Assembly (NCBI RefSeq): GCF_016909495.1 | Contig: NZ_JAFBFW010000003.1 | Coordinates: forward strand, 620,001-684,000 | DNA length: 64,000 nt | Source: Pantoea coffeiphila | GTDB lineage: Bacteria; Pseudomonadota; Gammaproteobacteria; Enterobacterales; Enterobacteriaceae | Reading direction: 5' to 3' | Shown: positions 26,978 through 37,548 of the stretch, in pieces | How positions within the stretch are numbered: the first letter of the stretch is position 1 | Layout: the number at the start of each line of letters is the position of its first letter | The notes under the pieces: model-generated | What the model was told of the DNA's origin: nothing | Seen by the model: the letters and a program-made list of their open reading frames with translations, nothing else | Databases searched by the model: none | Program-made: the position numbers and the translations under genes

Positions 26978-28024
26978 ATGACGGTTCGCATTGCCATTAA
27001 CGGATTCGGTCGCATTGGGCGCAACGTGCTGCGTGCGCTTTATGAAACCGGACGTCGTGCTGAAATTACGGTGGTTGCCATTAATGAGCTGGCCGACGCT
27101 GCCGGGATGGCCCATCTGTTGAAATACGACACCAGCCACGGCCGTTTTGCCTGGGATGTGCGCCAGGAGCGCGATCTGCTGTCGGTTGGCGATGACACTA
27201 TCCGCCTGCTGCATCACGCCGATATTGCCTCGCTGCCGTGGCGCGAACTGAATGTGGATATCGTACTGGACTGCACCGGCGTCTACGGCAGCCGTGCCGA
27301 CGGCGAAGCGCATCTGCTTTCAGGGGCAAAAAAAGTGTTGTTCTCCCATCCTGGAGGCAATGACCTGGATGCCACGGTCGTTTTCGGTGTGAATGAGCAA
27401 GAGCTGCTGCCGGAACATCTGTTGGTATCGAACGCTTCCTGCACCACTAACTGTATTATTCCGATAATCAAACTGCTGGATGATGCGTGGGGGATAGAGT
27501 CGGGTACGGTAACCACCATCCACTCAGCAATGCACGATCAGCAGGTGATTGATGCCTATCATCCCGATCTGCGGCGCACCCGAGCGGCCAGCCAGTCGAT
27601 TATTCCGGTTGATACGCGTCTGGCCGCGGGCATCACCCGCATTTTTCCGAAATTTAATGACCGTTTCGAAGCGATTGCCGTACGCGTGCCGACGATTAAC
27701 GTGACGGCGATTGACCTCAGCGTCAGCGTGCGGGATGCGGTTAAGGCCTGCGAGGTCAACGCCCTGCTGCAAAGTGCGTCAGAAGGGGCTTTTAGTGGTA
27801 TAGTTGACTACACGGAATTACCGTTAGTCTCTATTGATTTTAATCACGACCCGCACAGTGCCATCGTTGACGGCACGCAGACGCGGGTCAGTGGTCAGCA
27901 CCTGATTAAGACCTTGGTCTGGTGTGATAACGAATGGGGCTTTGCTAACAGAATGCTGGATACCACGTTAGCGATGGCCGATATCGGTTTCAGTCAGGAC
28001 GCAGCAGCGTCTGTAAAACTTTGA
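26978..28024 (+). CDS. epd: Erythrose-4-phosphate dehydrogenase
   Basis: A 348-residue NAD-dependent dehydrogenase of the glyceraldehyde-3-phosphate dehydrogenase family, making 4-phosphoerythronate for pyridoxal phosphate synthesis. The Rossmann motif [15 protein letters not shown] opens the protein and the catalytic cysteine lies in [10 protein letters not shown]. Position upstream of pgk and fbaA, and the sequence ([16 protein letters not shown]), identify it as Epd rather than GapA. It lies 21 bases ahead of pgk, in the same operon. Confidence 0.96.
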   Translation: MTVRIAINGFGRIGRNVLRALYETGRRAEITVVAINELADAAGMAHLLKYDTSHGRFAWDVRQERDLLSVGDDTIRLLHHADIASLPWRELNVDIVLDCTGVYGSRADGEAHLLSGAKKVLFSHPGGNDLDATVVFGVNEQELLPEHLLVSNASCTTNCIIPIIKLLDDAWGIESGTVTTIHSAMHDQQVIDAYHPDLRRTRAASQSIIPVDTRLAAGITRIFPKFNDRFEAIAVRVPTINVTAIDLSVSVRDAVKACEVNALLQSASEGAFSGIVDYTELPLVSIDFNHDPHSAIVDGTQTRVSGQHLIKTLVWCDNEWGFANRMLDTTLAMADIGFSQDAAASVKL

Positions 28025-28045
28025 GAATCAACGAGAGGGTTCACC

Positions 28046-29209
28046 ATGTCTGTAATTAAGATGACCGATCTGGATCTTGCTGGTAAACGTGTTCTGATCC
28101 GTGCCGATCTGAACGTGCCGGTAAAAGAAGGGAAAGTGACGTCGGACGCACGTATCCGTGCTTCTCTGCCGACTATCGAAGCGGCTCTGAAGCAGGGCGC
28201 AAAAGTGATGGTTACCTCCCACCTGGGCCGTCCGGTTGAAGGTGAATACAACGAAGAGTTCTCCCTGCTGCCGGTGGTTAACTACCTGAAAGACAAACTG
28301 GGCGCGGATACCGTTTCTCTGGCGAAAGATTACCTGGACGGCGTTGAGCTGGAAGCCGGTAAGCTGGTGGTGCTGGAAAACGTTCGCTTCAACAAAGGTG
28401 AGAAGAAAGACGACGAAGCCCTCTCTAAAAAATACGCCGCGCTGTGCGACATCTTTGTGATGGATGCCTTCGGTACCGCGCACCGTGCTCAGGCCTCTAC
28501 TCACGGCGTGGGCAAATTTGCTCCGGTTGCCTGTGCAGGCCCACTGCTGTCAGCTGAGTTGGAAGCATTAGGTAAAGCCCTGTCTAATCCTGCGCGCCCA
28601 ATGGTTGCCGTTGTCGGTGGTTCTAAAGTTTCCACTAAATTCGACGTGCTGAACTCGCTGGTGAAAATTGCCGACACCGTTATCGTCGGCGGCGGCATCG
28701 CCAACACCTTCGTGGCTATCGACAACAACGTCGGCAAGTCTCTGTATGAGCCAGATTTCGTTGAAGCGGCGAAAAAACTGCGCGACGAGTTCAAAATCCC
28801 GGTTCCTACCGATTCACGCGTGGGTACCGAGTTCTCTGAAACCGCACCTTCAACCGTGAAGAAAGTGAGCGAAGTTCAGGATAACGAAGAGATCATGGAC
28901 TTCGGCGACGAAACCGCACTGGCGATGGCTAAACTGCTGAAAGAAGCCAAAACCATCCTGTGGAACGGCCCGGTTGGCGTGTTCGAATTCCCTAACTTCC
29001 GTAAAGGTACCGAAATCGTTGCTAAAGCGATTGCAGACAGCGAAGCATTCTCCATCGCAGGCGGTGGTGATACGCTGGCCGCTATCGATCTGTTCGGTAT
29101 CGAAGATAAAATTTCCTATATCTCTACCGGCGGCGGTGCTTTCCTGGAGTTCGTGGAAGGCAAAACTCTGCCAGCAGTAGCTATGCTGCAAGAACGTGCT
29201 AAGCAGTAA
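28046..29209 (+). CDS. pgk: Phosphoglycerate kinase
   Basis: A 387-residue monomeric glycolytic kinase that transfers phosphate between 1,3-bisphosphoglycerate and ADP. Seen in order: [14 protein letters not shown] at the N-terminus, [15 protein letters not shown], the interdomain ATP region [10 protein letters not shown], and the C-terminal GGGDTLAA and [10 protein letters not shown]. Codon use is strongly biased. It is the middle gene of epd-pgk-fbaA, with a GAGAGGG ribosome-binding site 10 bases upstream of ATG. Confidence 0.98.
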   Translation: MSVIKMTDLDLAGKRVLIRADLNVPVKEGKVTSDARIRASLPTIEAALKQGAKVMVTSHLGRPVEGEYNEEFSLLPVVNYLKDKLGADTVSLAKDYLDGVELEAGKLVVLENVRFNKGEKKDDEALSKKYAALCDIFVMDAFGTAHRAQASTHGVGKFAPVACAGPLLSAELEALGKALSNPARPMVAVVGGSKVSTKFDVLNSLVKIADTVIVGGGIANTFVAIDNNVGKSLYEPDFVEAAKKLRDEFKIPVPTDSRVGTEFSETAPSTVKKVSEVQDNEEIMDFGDETALAMAKLLKEAKTILWNGPVGVFEFPNFRKGTEIVAKAIADSEAFSIAGGGDTLAAIDLFGIEDKISYISTGGGAFLEFVEGKTLPAVAMLQERAKQ

Positions 29210-29291
29210 TTAAACCTCTGGGCGGAGCCGCGTGAGGCTCCGCATGAGAACAGAATCCTTTAATACGACCGAAGAAACAGGACAAGCTAAC

Positions 29292-30371
29292 ATGTCTAAA
29301 ATTTTTGATTTCGTAAAACCAGGCGTTGTCACCGGCGATGACGTGCAGAAGATCTTCAAAGTAGCGAAAGAGAACAAATTCGCTCTGCCAGCGGTTAACT
29401 GTGTCGGTACCGACTCAATCAATGCCGTGCTGGAAGCTGCTGCTAAAGTAAAATCTCCGGTCATCGTTCAGTTCTCTAACGGCGGTGCTGCTTTTATCGC
29501 TGGTAAAGGCCTGAAATCTGACAAGCCACAGGCTGCTGCAATCCTGGGTGCGATCGCTGGTGCACATCACGTGCATCTGATGGCAGAGCACTACGGCGTG
29601 CCGGTTATCCTGCATACCGACCACTGCGCGAAGAAACTGCTGCCGTGGATCGACGGTCTGCTGGACGCGGGTGAAGCTCACTTCGCTAAAACCGGTAAGC
29701 CACTGTTCTCTTCTCACATGATTGACCTGTCTGAAGAGTCTCTGGAAGAGAACATTGAGATCTCCAGCAAGTATCTGGCGCGCATGGCGAAACTCGACAT
29801 GACTCTGGAAATCGAACTGGGCTGCACCGGTGGTGAAGAAGATGGCGTGGACAACAGCCATATGGACGCATCTGCCCTGTACACTCAGCCAGAAGACGTT
29901 GATTACGCTTACACCGAGCTGAGCAAAATCAGCCCGCGTTTCACTATCGCTGCCTCTTTCGGTAACGTACACGGCGTGTACAAGCCAGGCAACGTGAAAC
30001 TGACCCCAACTATCCTGCGCGACTCTCAGGATTACGTTAGCAAGAAACACAACCTGCCGCACAACTCCCTGGACTTCGTGTTCCACGGTGGTTCCGGTTC
30101 TTCAGCTGCTGAAATCGAAGAATCTATCGGCTACGGCGTGATCAAAATGAACATCGATACCGATACCCAGTGGGCAACATGGGACGGTATTCTGCAGTTC
30201 TACAAAAAGAACGAAGACTATCTGCAGGGCCAGCTGGGTAACCCAAATGGCGTGGATAGCCCGAACAAGAAATACTATGACCCACGCGTGTGGCTGCGTT
30301 CAGCTCAGGCGTCCATGGTTGTTCGTCTGGAGCAGGCTTTCAAAGAACTGAACGCAATCGACGTTCTGTAA
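29292..30371 (+). CDS. fbaA: Class II fructose-bisphosphate aldolase
   Basis: A 359-residue zinc-dependent aldolase, the E. coli length, splitting fructose 1,6-bisphosphate into two triose phosphates. Zinc ligands are visible in LHTDHCAKKLLPW, VHGVYKPGN and FHGGSGSS; the metal-binding helix ELGCTGGEEDGVDNS is also present. The reading frame is open from 29232, but MSKIFDFVKPG at 29292 is the family start. Strongly biased codons point to high expression. Terminated directly after the gene. Confidence 0.98.
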   Translation: MSKIFDFVKPGVVTGDDVQKIFKVAKENKFALPAVNCVGTDSINAVLEAAAKVKSPVIVQFSNGGAAFIAGKGLKSDKPQAAAILGAIAGAHHVHLMAEHYGVPVILHTDHCAKKLLPWIDGLLDAGEAHFAKTGKPLFSSHMIDLSEESLEENIEISSKYLARMAKLDMTLEIELGCTGGEEDGVDNSHMDASALYTQPEDVDYAYTELSKISPRFTIAASFGNVHGVYKPGNVKLTPTILRDSQDYVSKKHNLPHNSLDFVFHGGSGSSAAEIEESIGYGVIKMNIDTDTQWATWDGILQFYKKNEDYLQGQLGNPNGVDSPNKKYYDPRVWLRSAQASMVVRLEQAFKELNAIDVL

Positions 30372-30384
30372 TTTGTCCGCTGTG

Positions 30385-30412
30385 CAAAAAAGGCCCGAAA
30401 GGGCCTTTTTTT
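30385..30412 (+). terminator. fbaA terminator
   Basis: AGGCCC-GAAA-GGGCCT with A residues ahead and seven T residues after; a GNRA tetraloop closes the stem. It ends the epd-pgk-fbaA operon. Confidence 0.95.
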
Positions 30413-30552
30413 ATGCAACTTTCCCATAAATTCCAGCTAATTACGCCAGAAACCTGGCAGATCTTCCCACTGTTGCTTACCCTTAATGTTCAGGCTGCCG
30501 GCAGGCGGCAGAGTTTTGAACGCCTCTTTTGGGCAAACAACAGGATGGGAAA

Positions 30553-31425
30553 ATGGAAGATTTAAACGTGGTCGATGGCATCAGTAACGCGGGGGGCTGG
30601 CTGGTGCGCAACCAGGCCCTGCTGCTGAGCTACGCGGTAAATATTGTGGCAGCGATTGCGATCATCATCGTCGGGATGCTGGTTGCGCGTATTGTCTCCA
30701 ATACTATCAATCGCCTGATGCGTGCCCGCCACCTTGATGCGACGGTGGCTGATTTCCTTTCTGCGCTGGTGCGCTACGGCATTATTGCCTTTACGCTGAT
30801 TGCGGCGCTGGGGCGGGTTGGGGTGCAGACCGCATCGGTCATTGCCGTACTCGGCGCCGCCGGTCTGGCCATCGGCCTTGCGCTGCAGGGCTCGCTTTCT
30901 AACCTGGCGGCCGGCGTGCTGCTGGTGACCTTCCGCCCGTTCCGTACCGGAGAGTTTATTGATATCGGCGTGATGGGAACGGTGCAGAACGTGCAGATCT
31001 TCTCTACCACCTTAAAAACCGCCGACGGCAAAATCGTCGTGGTGCCAAATGGTAAAATCATCGCCGGGAATATCACCAACTTCTCCCGCGAGCCGGAGCG
31101 CCGCAATGAGTTTATTATCGGCGTGGCCTACGATGCGGACGTAGATGATGTGATTACGTTGCTGCGTGGCATTGTTGAGGCGGAACCGCGGGTGCTGCAG
31201 GAGCGCGGCGTGCAGATTGGCCTGAACGAAATGGCGCCTTCCTCACTGAACTTCGTCGTGCGCTGCTGGAGCAAGGCAGGGGACCTGCAGCAGGTCTATT
31301 GGGATCTGATGAAGGAGTTCAAAAACGCCCTGGATGCGAAAGAAATCGGCATCCCTTATCCGCAGATGGATGTTCATCTGCATCAGACCAAAGCGCCTGA
31401 AGTCGATCTGACTAAACCGGCGTAA
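30553..31425 (+). CDS. mscS: Small-conductance mechanosensitive channel
   Basis: A 290-residue inner-membrane channel subunit (heptamer) that opens on membrane tension to release solutes after osmotic downshock. The three transmembrane helices fall in the first ~115 residues. The pore helix has the glycine/alanine pattern [21 protein letters not shown], followed by the cytosolic beta domain ([13 protein letters not shown]). ATG 30553 is chosen because it matches [10 protein letters not shown] and follows an AGGATGGGA. The gene is set apart from fbaA by a terminator. Confidence 0.95.
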   Translation: MEDLNVVDGISNAGGWLVRNQALLLSYAVNIVAAIAIIIVGMLVARIVSNTINRLMRARHLDATVADFLSALVRYGIIAFTLIAALGRVGVQTASVIAVLGAAGLAIGLALQGSLSNLAAGVLLVTFRPFRTGEFIDIGVMGTVQNVQIFSTTLKTADGKIVVVPNGKIIAGNITNFSREPERRNEFIIGVAYDADVDDVITLLRGIVEAEPRVLQERGVQIGLNEMAPSSLNFVVRCWSKAGDLQQVYWDLMKEFKNALDAKEIGIPYPQMDVHLHQTKAPEVDLTKPA

Positions 31426-31437
31426 CGCTTTATCAGT

Positions 31438-31475
31438 AAAGCCCCCTGCCAGATGCTGGTGGGGGGCTTTTTTTT
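31438..31475 (+). terminator. mscS terminator
   Basis: GCCCCC pairs with GGGGGC after an internal CCAG-ATG-CTGG hairpin and is followed by eight T residues. It lies 12 bases after the mscS stop. Confidence 0.9.
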
Positions 31476-31649
31476 GCTCAACTGCCACATGATGGCGACT
31501 GCACCTGCGGTTTTACATCCTCACGCCGTGTTGCGATTCGCCATTACGGAATATTAGCGAAAGTGATGGGGCATTAAATTATAAAGTTTCCCCTAATGAT
31601 GCGGCCGCTATACACTTGCCGAAAATTGAGTGTAGATGAGGTCTTTTTT

Positions 31650-32270
31650 ATGTTATCCGTTTATTTTCAGGGTGTTGCAATGGGCGCAGCGCTGATACTG
31701 CCGCTGGGGCCGCAAAATGCATTTGTGATGAACCAGGGCGTTCGCCGCCAGTATCATCTGATGACCGCCGCGCTCTGCACGCTGAGCGATATTCTGCTGA
31801 TCTGCGGCGGTATTTTTGGCGGCAGCGCGCTGCTCAGCCAGTCAGTTCTGTTGCTGAATCTGGTCACCTGGGCGGGTGTGGCGTTCCTGTTATGGTATGG
31901 CTGGGGCGCACTGCGCACCGCGTTCAGCGGGGATGTCCAACTGGCTGCCGCCGGAGCGATGAAGCAGAGCCGCTGGCGGATTATTGTCACTATGATCGCC
32001 GTAACCTGGCTCAATCCGCACGTTTACATCGACACCTTCGTGCTGCTGGGTAGCCTGGGAGGACAGCTGCCGGAAGAGGCGCGGCGCTGGTTCGCCTTTG
32101 GTTCGATCAGTACCTCAATCGTCTGGTTTTTTGGCCTGGCGATATTAGCCGCCTGGCTGGCTCCGGTACTGAACACGCCGCGCGCGCAGCGCATTATCAA
32201 TCTGCTGGTCGGTGGCGTAATGTGGGTGATTGCGCTGAAGCTGGCGATGCAGGCGCTGCATTTCTATTAA
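31650..32270 (+). CDS. argO: Arginine exporter
   Basis: A 206-residue LysE-family inner-membrane exporter of arginine (and canavanine). The diagnostic N-terminus [30 protein letters not shown] is visible in two parts: [12 protein letters not shown] and [14 protein letters not shown]. Six hydrophobic segments follow, and [17 protein letters not shown] is the second family motif. ATG 31650 has a GAGG ahead of it. E. coli argO is activated by ArgP, whose gene is nearby at 33215-34114. A CTATACA -10-like box lies just upstream. Confidence 0.94.
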   Translation: MLSVYFQGVAMGAALILPLGPQNAFVMNQGVRRQYHLMTAALCTLSDILLICGGIFGGSALLSQSVLLLNLVTWAGVAFLLWYGWGALRTAFSGDVQLAAAGAMKQSRWRIIVTMIAVTWLNPHVYIDTFVLLGSLGGQLPEEARRWFAFGSISTSIVWFFGLAILAAWLAPVLNTPRAQRIINLLVGGVMWVIALKLAMQALHFY

Positions 32271-32421
32271 CGGGAACTCACTTCCAGAATTCAGGTCATA
32301 GCGTGACGGGATACGGCGCTCTACACTGTATCGTGACGAATAGACGGAACATTGCGCTGCCGCAGCATCCGGCTCCGGTAGCGTCCGATCCGATACATAT
32401 GACACCCCCATGGAGGACGCA

Positions 32422-33147
32422 GTGAAGCTCACTAAACTGGCTCTGGCCGCAATGATTGTTCTGGGTAGTTTACCGTTGGTGACGCAGGCTGATGAACTGC
32501 CTGCTGGCCCGCACGTGGTCACTTCAGGCCAGTCCAGCGTGGACGCCGCGCCGGATATTGCTACCCTGGCGATTGAAGTTAATATCACCGCGAAAGATGC
32601 TGCTGAAGCCAAAAAGCAGGCCGATACCCGCGTTCAGCAGTATTTTGATTTCCTGAATAAAAGCGGCATTGAAAAGAAAGATATCAACGCCGCCAACCTG
32701 CGTACTCAGCCGGAGTACGATTACCTGAAAGATGGCAAATCGGTGCTGAAAGGCTATCGTGCTGTTCGTCAGGTGCAGGTTACGCTGCGTCAGTTGGATA
32801 AACTCAACGAGCTGCTGGACGGCGCGCTGAAAAATGGCCTGAACGAGATCCGCTCCGTTGAACTGGGCGTGGCCGATCCTGAACAGTATCGTCAGAAGGC
32901 GCGTAAAGCGGCAATTGATGATGCGATTAAGCAGGCGGGCGAGCTAGCCCAGGGCTTTGGCAGCAAGCTTGGCCCGGTTTACAGCGTGCGCTATCACGTT
33001 GCCAACTACCAGCCGATGCCAATGGCGCGGATGTATAAAGCGGCGGACGCAGCGCCGATGACTTCTGCAGCGCAAACTTATGAACAGCAGAGCATTCATT
33101 TCGACGATCAGGTTGATGTGGTCTTTGAATTGCAGCGCAACCCGTAA
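32422..33147 (+). CDS. yggE: YggE, SIMPL-domain periplasmic protein
   Basis: A 241-residue secreted protein with a single SIMPL (DUF541) domain; in E. coli it lowers oxidative stress damage by an unknown mechanism. Residues 1-23 are a signal peptide (KLTKLALAAMIVLGS then VTQA). The core is TSGQSSVDAAPDIATLAIEV, followed by ANLRTQPEYDY and the C-terminal FDDQVDVVFEL. I choose the GTG at 32422 because GGAGG lies 5 bases ahead of it, while that same GGAGG overlaps the codon after the alternative ATG 32410. Confidence 0.9.
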   Translation: MKLTKLALAAMIVLGSLPLVTQADELPAGPHVVTSGQSSVDAAPDIATLAIEVNITAKDAAEAKKQADTRVQQYFDFLNKSGIEKKDINAANLRTQPEYDYLKDGKSVLKGYRAVRQVQVTLRQLDKLNELLDGALKNGLNEIRSVELGVADPEQYRQKARKAAIDDAIKQAGELAQGFGSKLGPVYSVRYHVANYQPMPMARMYKAADAAPMTSAAQTYEQQSIHFDDQVDVVFELQRNP

Positions 33148-33214
33148 GCCATAACGCACTGCGGGCGGACCAGAACAACTGGCCCGCCCGCAGCTGACTC
33201 AAAACGTTTCCCGC

Positions 33215-34114
33215 CTAAACCGTATCCTGACGCAGAACGCGATGGCCGTGAGCCAGCAGCGCATCGGTAACTTTGCGCATCAGGCGGCTTTCCGGGGCAA
33301 AACGGTGCCAGTAGAGCATACGGCGCTGCAACAGGCCCGGCGTCAGATCGATCAGCTCACCTTCCGCCAGCTCGCGCTCAATTTGCAGATGTGGGATCAT
33401 ACAGCAGGTGGTTCCCTGACGCGCCAGCTGCACGAAGGCTTCCGACGAGTTCACGATATGGCACGGAACGCTGCCCGGCGACAGATCGAAGTTCTGCTGC
33501 AAAAATGCCTGGTGCATATCATCCAGATGGTCAAACGCCACCGCCGGTGCTTTCAGCAGCGCGGAGCGGGTGACGCCATTCGGGAAGTAGCGCGCGGCAA
33601 ACTCTTTCGAGCCGACAAACAGGTAATCCAGCGCGCCCAGCTGATCGACAAGGCAGCTCGGCAGCGGCTGTGGCTGAATACTGATCGCGCCCACCACTTC
33701 ACCGCGGCGCAGGCGTTCCTGGGTTCGCGTTTCATCTTCTACCTGAATATTCAGGCGGACCGGAGAGTCGGTCAGCACGGTTTTCAGCGCCGGTAACAGC
33801 CACGTTGCCAGACTGTCGGCGTTCACCGCCAGCGACAGCAACAGTGGCGTTGTGCCACCGCTGTCATCACCCAGCCACTCCTCTTCCAGCAGCTCAACCT
33901 GGTGCAACAGCGCCAGCAGCTTTTGCCCCTGTTCGGTTGGGCGAGGCGGGACGGTACGCACCAGCAGCGGCTGGCCAAACATATTTTCCAGCTGTTTGAT
34001 ACGCTGTGAAACCGCTGACTGGGTAATACAGAGCTTTTGTGCGGCGCGTTCAAAGCCGCGTTCACGAATCACTGCATCCAGCGCCTGAAGCGTTCGATAA
34101 TCGGGACGTTTCAT
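33215..34114 (-). CDS. argP: LysR-type regulator ArgP (IciA)
   Basis: A 299-residue LysR-family activator. The N-terminal winged helix-turn-helix (residues 5-60) contains the strongly conserved [20 protein letters not shown] in the recognition region. The remainder is the amino-acid-binding domain. In E. coli ArgP senses arginine and lysine to control argO, and related genes, and IciA was named for binding the replication origin. It is divergent from rpiA and lies near its main target, argO, with yggE in between, as in E. coli. Confidence 0.95.
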   Translation of the reverse strand: MKRPDYRTLQALDAVIRERGFERAAQKLCITQSAVSQRIKQLENMFGQPLLVRTVPPRPTEQGQKLLALLHQVELLEEEWLGDDSGGTTPLLLSLAVNADSLATWLLPALKTVLTDSPVRLNIQVEDETRTQERLRRGEVVGAISIQPQPLPSCLVDQLGALDYLFVGSKEFAARYFPNGVTRSALLKAPAVAFDHLDDMHQAFLQQNFDLSPGSVPCHIVNSSEAFVQLARQGTTCCMIPHLQIERELAEGELIDLTPGLLQRRMLYWHRFAPESRLMRKVTDALLAHGHRVLRQDTV

Positions 34115-34315
34115 TAATCGTTATACTCTTCTCAGGTGTGGTCTAAGCACTATGCCACAGTTTTTATCTTTTGCGCGGGCAAACGTCACTTTGTGAATCA
34201 ACCACTTTGTGGGCCAGCTTCCATTCCTGCTCATCTGTCACTCTCATGGGCGATTATTTTTGCAGTCATTGCTTTATACTACGCGCACACAGTGACTCAC
34301 AGGTTTAAACATATC

Positions 34316-34975
34316 ATGACGCAGGATGAACTGAAAAAAGCCGTTGGCTGGGCAGCGCTCGACTACGTGACTCCCGGCACCATTGTTGGCGTAGGGACCG
34401 GCTCTACCGCCGCGCATTTTATTGATGCACTGGGATCGATTAAACACCAGATTGAGGGCGCGGTTTCCAGCTCTGAGGCTTCTACCGCGAAGCTGAAAGG
34501 CTTAGGCATTCACGTTTTCAATCTTAACGAAGTTGACTCTCTGGCGGTGTATGTTGACGGCGCCGACGAGATTAACGGCCAGATGCAGATGATCAAAGGC
34601 GGCGGTGCCGCGCTGACCCGTGAAAAAATCGTTGCGGCAGTGGCCGAGCGCTTTATCTGTATTGCCGATGCTACTAAGCAGGTTGACGTGTTGGGCAAGT
34701 TCCCGCTGCCGGTTGAAGTGATCCCCATGGCGCGTTCCTACGTTGCCCGTGAGCTGGTGAAACTGGGCGGCCTGCCGGAATACCGTCAGGACGTGGTCAC
34801 CGACAACGGCAATATCATTCTGGATGTCTACAACCTCAAGATCCTTGACCCGATTGCGCTGGAAGTGGCTATTAACGCGCTGCCGGGTGTGGTCACCGTC
34901 GGCCTGTTTGCTGCTCGTGGTGCGGACGTGGCGCTCATCGGCACTGCAAACGGCGTGAAGACTATTACCAAATGA
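34316..34975 (+). CDS. rpiA: Ribose-5-phosphate isomerase A
   Basis: A 219-residue isomerase of the pentose phosphate pathway interconverting ribose 5-phosphate and ribulose 5-phosphate. Motifs seen: [14 protein letters not shown], the catalytic DGADEIN, and [12 protein letters not shown]. The open frame extends back to 34136, but [12 protein letters not shown] at 34316 is the family start and gives the exact E. coli length. The spacer upstream has a TTTATACT -10-like element at about 34272. Confidence 0.97.
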   Translation: MTQDELKKAVGWAALDYVTPGTIVGVGTGSTAAHFIDALGSIKHQIEGAVSSSEASTAKLKGLGIHVFNLNEVDSLAVYVDGADEINGQMQMIKGGGAALTREKIVAAVAERFICIADATKQVDVLGKFPLPVEVIPMARSYVARELVKLGGLPEYRQDVVTDNGNIILDVYNLKILDPIALEVAINALPGVVTVGLFAARGADVALIGTANGVKTITK

Positions 34976-34980
34976 TCTGT

Positions 34981-35008
34981 CAGGCACCCGTGCGGTGCCT
35001 GTTATTTT
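34981..35008 (+). terminator. rpiA terminator
   Basis: CAGGCACC (34981-34988) pairs with GGTGCCTG (34994-35001), followed by TTATTTT, 6 bases after the rpiA stop. Confidence 0.9.
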
Positions 35009-35045
35009 GATCTAAAAAACATCTTTTCTTTTACGGTCAAAATTT

Positions 35046-35061
35046 AGTGACTTATGTCACA
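35046..35061. promoter_or_regulatory. CRP site in the serA promoter region
   Basis: AGTGA-CTTATG-TCACA differs from the CRP consensus at one position. E. coli serA is activated by cAMP-CRP and Lrp, which fits. The rest of the 343-base spacer (34976-35319) holds a TTGACA at 35198-35203 and a GC-rich hairpin region at 35226-35266; no further genes are seen. Confidence 0.6.
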
Positions 35062-35319
35062 GTAGATGACTCAGCCGCGCGATCCTCCTGAAGCTATGCA
35101 ACGCATCATGATTTTCTATCGGTTTGTTCTGGCAGAAGGCACCGCCGTGCTGTGGGGCAGGCAATCGTTTGTATTGCTGCCAGCGTAAATTTTGTTATTT
35201 TGACAGAAGGCAATCTTATATCCCCGCCACTGTTCATCTCGCTTCGCGATGCCGCGGTGGCAAAATGAACGGTAAAGGGATTCAGCCACATCTGAAGTCT
35301 GCTAAATAAAGGTCGGGAA

Positions 35320-36558
35320 ATGGCAAAAGTATCACTGGAGAAAGACAAGATTAAGTTCTTGCTGGTGGAAGGCGTACATCAGAGTGCGGTCGATAATCTC
35401 CGCGCTGCAGGTTACACCAACATTGAATTTCACAAAGGTGCACTGGATAGCGAGGCTCTGAAAGAGTCCATTCGCGATGCACACTTTATCGGGTTGCGTT
35501 CCCGTACTCAGCTTACCGAAGAGATCTTCGCCGCCGCTGAAAAGCTGGTTGCCGTAGGCTGCTTCTGTATCGGGACCAACCAGGTTGACCTGCATGCCGC
35601 TGCAATTCGCGGTATCCCGGTGTTTAATGCACCTTTCTCCAATACCCGATCCGTAGCTGAACTGGTTATCGGCGAGCTGCTGCTGATGCTGCGCGGCGTG
35701 CCGGCGGCCAACGCCAAAGCACACCGTGGCGTATGGCATAAACTGGCGGTAGGTTCGTTTGAAGCGCGCGGTAAAAAGCTGGGCATCATCGGCTATGGCC
35801 ACATTGGTATGCAGCTGGGCGTGCTGGCCGAGAGCCTGGGCATGCACGTGTTCTTCTACGATATCGAAAGCAAGCTACCGCTGGGCAATGCGACCCAGGT
35901 TCAGCATCTCTCAGACCTGCTGAACATGAGCGATGTAGTCAGCCTGCACGTTCCTGAAACTCAGTCCACGCAGAACATGATGGGTGCAGAAGAACTGGCG
36001 CTGATGAAGCCGGGTTCTCTGCTGATCAACGCCTCGCGCGGCACCGTGGTGGATATCCCTGCGCTGTGCAAAGTGCTGGCCGATAAACATCTGGCGGGTG
36101 CGGCAATCGACGTCTTCCCGGAAGAGCCGGCGACCAACAGCGATCCGTTTAACTCACCGCTGTGCGAGTTCGACAACGTGATCCTGACCCCGCATATCGG
36201 TGGCTCGACTCAGGAAGCGCAGGAAAATATCGGTATTGAAGTGGCCGGTAAGCTGGCGAAATACTCTGACAACGGTTCAACGCTGTCTGCGGTTAACTTC
36301 CCGGAAGCCTCTCTGCCGATGCACGGCGCCAGCGTCAGCCGTCTGCTGCATATCCACGAAAACCGTCCTGGCGTGTTGACTGCAATCAACCTGATCTTTG
36401 CCGATCAGGGCATCAACATTTCGGCGCAGTATCTGCAAACGACGCCGTTGATGGGTTATGTGGTGATCGACGTTGATGCAACGCAGGAAGTGGCGGATAA
36501 AGCGCTGCAGCTGATGAAGGCAATTCCTGGTACTATCCGCGCGCGTCTGCTGTACTAA
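35320..36558 (+). CDS. serA: D-3-phosphoglycerate dehydrogenase
   Basis: A 412-residue, tetrameric NAD-dependent enzyme catalysing the first step of serine synthesis. The nucleotide-binding domain has GYGHIGMQLGVLAESLGM (about residues 160-177). The catalytic part contains NASRGTVVDIPAL and the HIGGSTQEAQ active-site loop. Residues ~338-412 form an ACT domain (HENRPGVLTAIN) that binds serine for feedback inhibition. Length agrees with the E. coli protein (410). A CRP site lies upstream. Confidence 0.98.
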   Translation: MAKVSLEKDKIKFLLVEGVHQSAVDNLRAAGYTNIEFHKGALDSEALKESIRDAHFIGLRSRTQLTEEIFAAAEKLVAVGCFCIGTNQVDLHAAAIRGIPVFNAPFSNTRSVAELVIGELLLMLRGVPAANAKAHRGVWHKLAVGSFEARGKKLGIIGYGHIGMQLGVLAESLGMHVFFYDIESKLPLGNATQVQHLSDLLNMSDVVSLHVPETQSTQNMMGAEELALMKPGSLLINASRGTVVDIPALCKVLADKHLAGAAIDVFPEEPATNSDPFNSPLCEFDNVILTPHIGGSTQEAQENIGIEVAGKLAKYSDNGSTLSAVNFPEASLPMHGASVSRLLHIHENRPGVLTAINLIFADQGINISAQYLQTTPLMGYVVIDVDATQEVADKALQLMKAIPGTIRARLLY

Positions 36559-36609
36559 TCCCTCTGGCGAGCCGCAGGGTTCGCCGTAGATTGATGCAGT
36601 AAACGACAT

Positions 36610-36638
36610 TAAGGGCGACTTTCGGGTCGCCCTTTTTT
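36610..36638. terminator. serA terminator, shared with fau
   Basis: AAGGGCGAC (36611-36619) pairs with GTCGCCCTT (36626-36634), followed by six T residues. It ends just before the stop of the convergent fau gene. E. coli has the sibC antitoxin RNA in this gap; here it is only about 85 bases long and has no room for it. Confidence 0.92.
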
Positions 36639-36642
36639 CATT

Positions 36643-37230
36643 TCACCACTGCCAGATCTTCGACGGCGTGATCAGCGCGGGCAGCGGAATATCCCACGCG
36701 GCGGTCGGGACTTTTTCCACCTGCTGACAGTCGTGAGCCAGTCCTACCGGTAAAAAACCGTGCTGCTGCCAGTTTTGCAGCGTACGGTCATAAAACCCAC
36801 CGCCCATACCCAGGCGCTGGCCCTGCGCATCAAACGCTACCAGCGGCACCAAGAGCACGTCCAGCTCGCTCAGCGGCAGCAGATGACGAATATCCAGCGG
36901 CGGCTCCGGAATGCGCAGGCGGTTTTTTTTCAGTTCGGTGTTTTCGTCATAGCGGATAAACAGCAGGTTTCCGGGAGAGAAGGGATGCAGTACGGGCAGA
37001 TAGATCCGCTGCTTTCGCTGCCACAGTTTGGCAATCAGCGGTCGGGTATTCAGTTCACCGTCAACGGAAAGGAACAGCGCGATATTTTTGGCCCGCTCCA
37101 GCGGAGCGAAGCTCAGCGCGTGTTCTGCAGCCTGCACCGCGGCCAGCTGCTGCTGCTCATCGCTAAGCGCACGGCGAAGATGGCGGACGTGGGTACGGAT
37201 ATCCTGACGGTCGGAAAGATTGAGGCTCAT
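36643..37230 (-). CDS. fau: 5-formyltetrahydrofolate cyclo-ligase
   Basis: A 195-residue ATP-dependent enzyme that converts 5-formyltetrahydrofolate to 5,10-methenyltetrahydrofolate. It begins with the helical RTHVRHLRRALS and ends with the active-site regions RLGMGGGFYDRTLQ and PVGLAHDCQQVEKVPTAAWD. The gene is co-oriented with and downstream of 6S RNA and zapA, the arrangement conserved in gammaproteobacteria, so it can be read from the ssrS promoter. Confidence 0.95.
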   Translation of the reverse strand: MSLNLSDRQDIRTHVRHLRRALSDEQQQLAAVQAAEHALSFAPLERAKNIALFLSVDGELNTRPLIAKLWQRKQRIYLPVLHPFSPGNLLFIRYDENTELKKNRLRIPEPPLDIRHLLPLSELDVLLVPLVAFDAQGQRLGMGGGFYDRTLQNWQQHGFLPVGLAHDCQQVEKVPTAAWDIPLPALITPSKIWQW

Positions 37231-37321
37231 CGCGAGGCTGACTCCGTTAAACGATGCCGTTGAGTGCCGTTAGCGTAGAAAAGAAACCGAACAGAAGGAA
37301 GAGTACTGCAGATAAAAAGTG

Positions 37322-37506
37322 GGAATCTCCGAGATGCCGCCGCAGGCTGTAACCCTTGAACCCTTGGTTCAAGGTGAGTATGCCGTCGTAACCATCAGGC
37401 TTCCCGGACGGGCCGGGCATGCACACAGGTTACAGAGCGCCACACTCTGTTTGGTATGAAATATCGGCTCAGGGGACTGGCCCGCTTGCAAACATCTCAG
37501 AGAAAT
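37322..37506 (-). ncRNA. ssrS: 6S RNA
   Basis: A 185-base RNA that binds sigma-70 RNA polymerase holoenzyme by mimicking an open promoter and represses transcription in stationary phase. The 5' end (ATTTCTCTGAGATGTTTGC, complement of 37488-37506) and 3' end (GCATCTCGGAGATTCC, complement of 37322-37337) match the E. coli RNA closely and pair with each other to close the long stem. The conserved ACCCTTGGTTCAAGG type segment is at about 37352-37372. It lies between zapA and fau, its usual place. Confidence 0.96.
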
Positions 37507-37548
37507 TTTGTGCTTCACCGTCACTGTATCACAGGTAACGATAAAGTG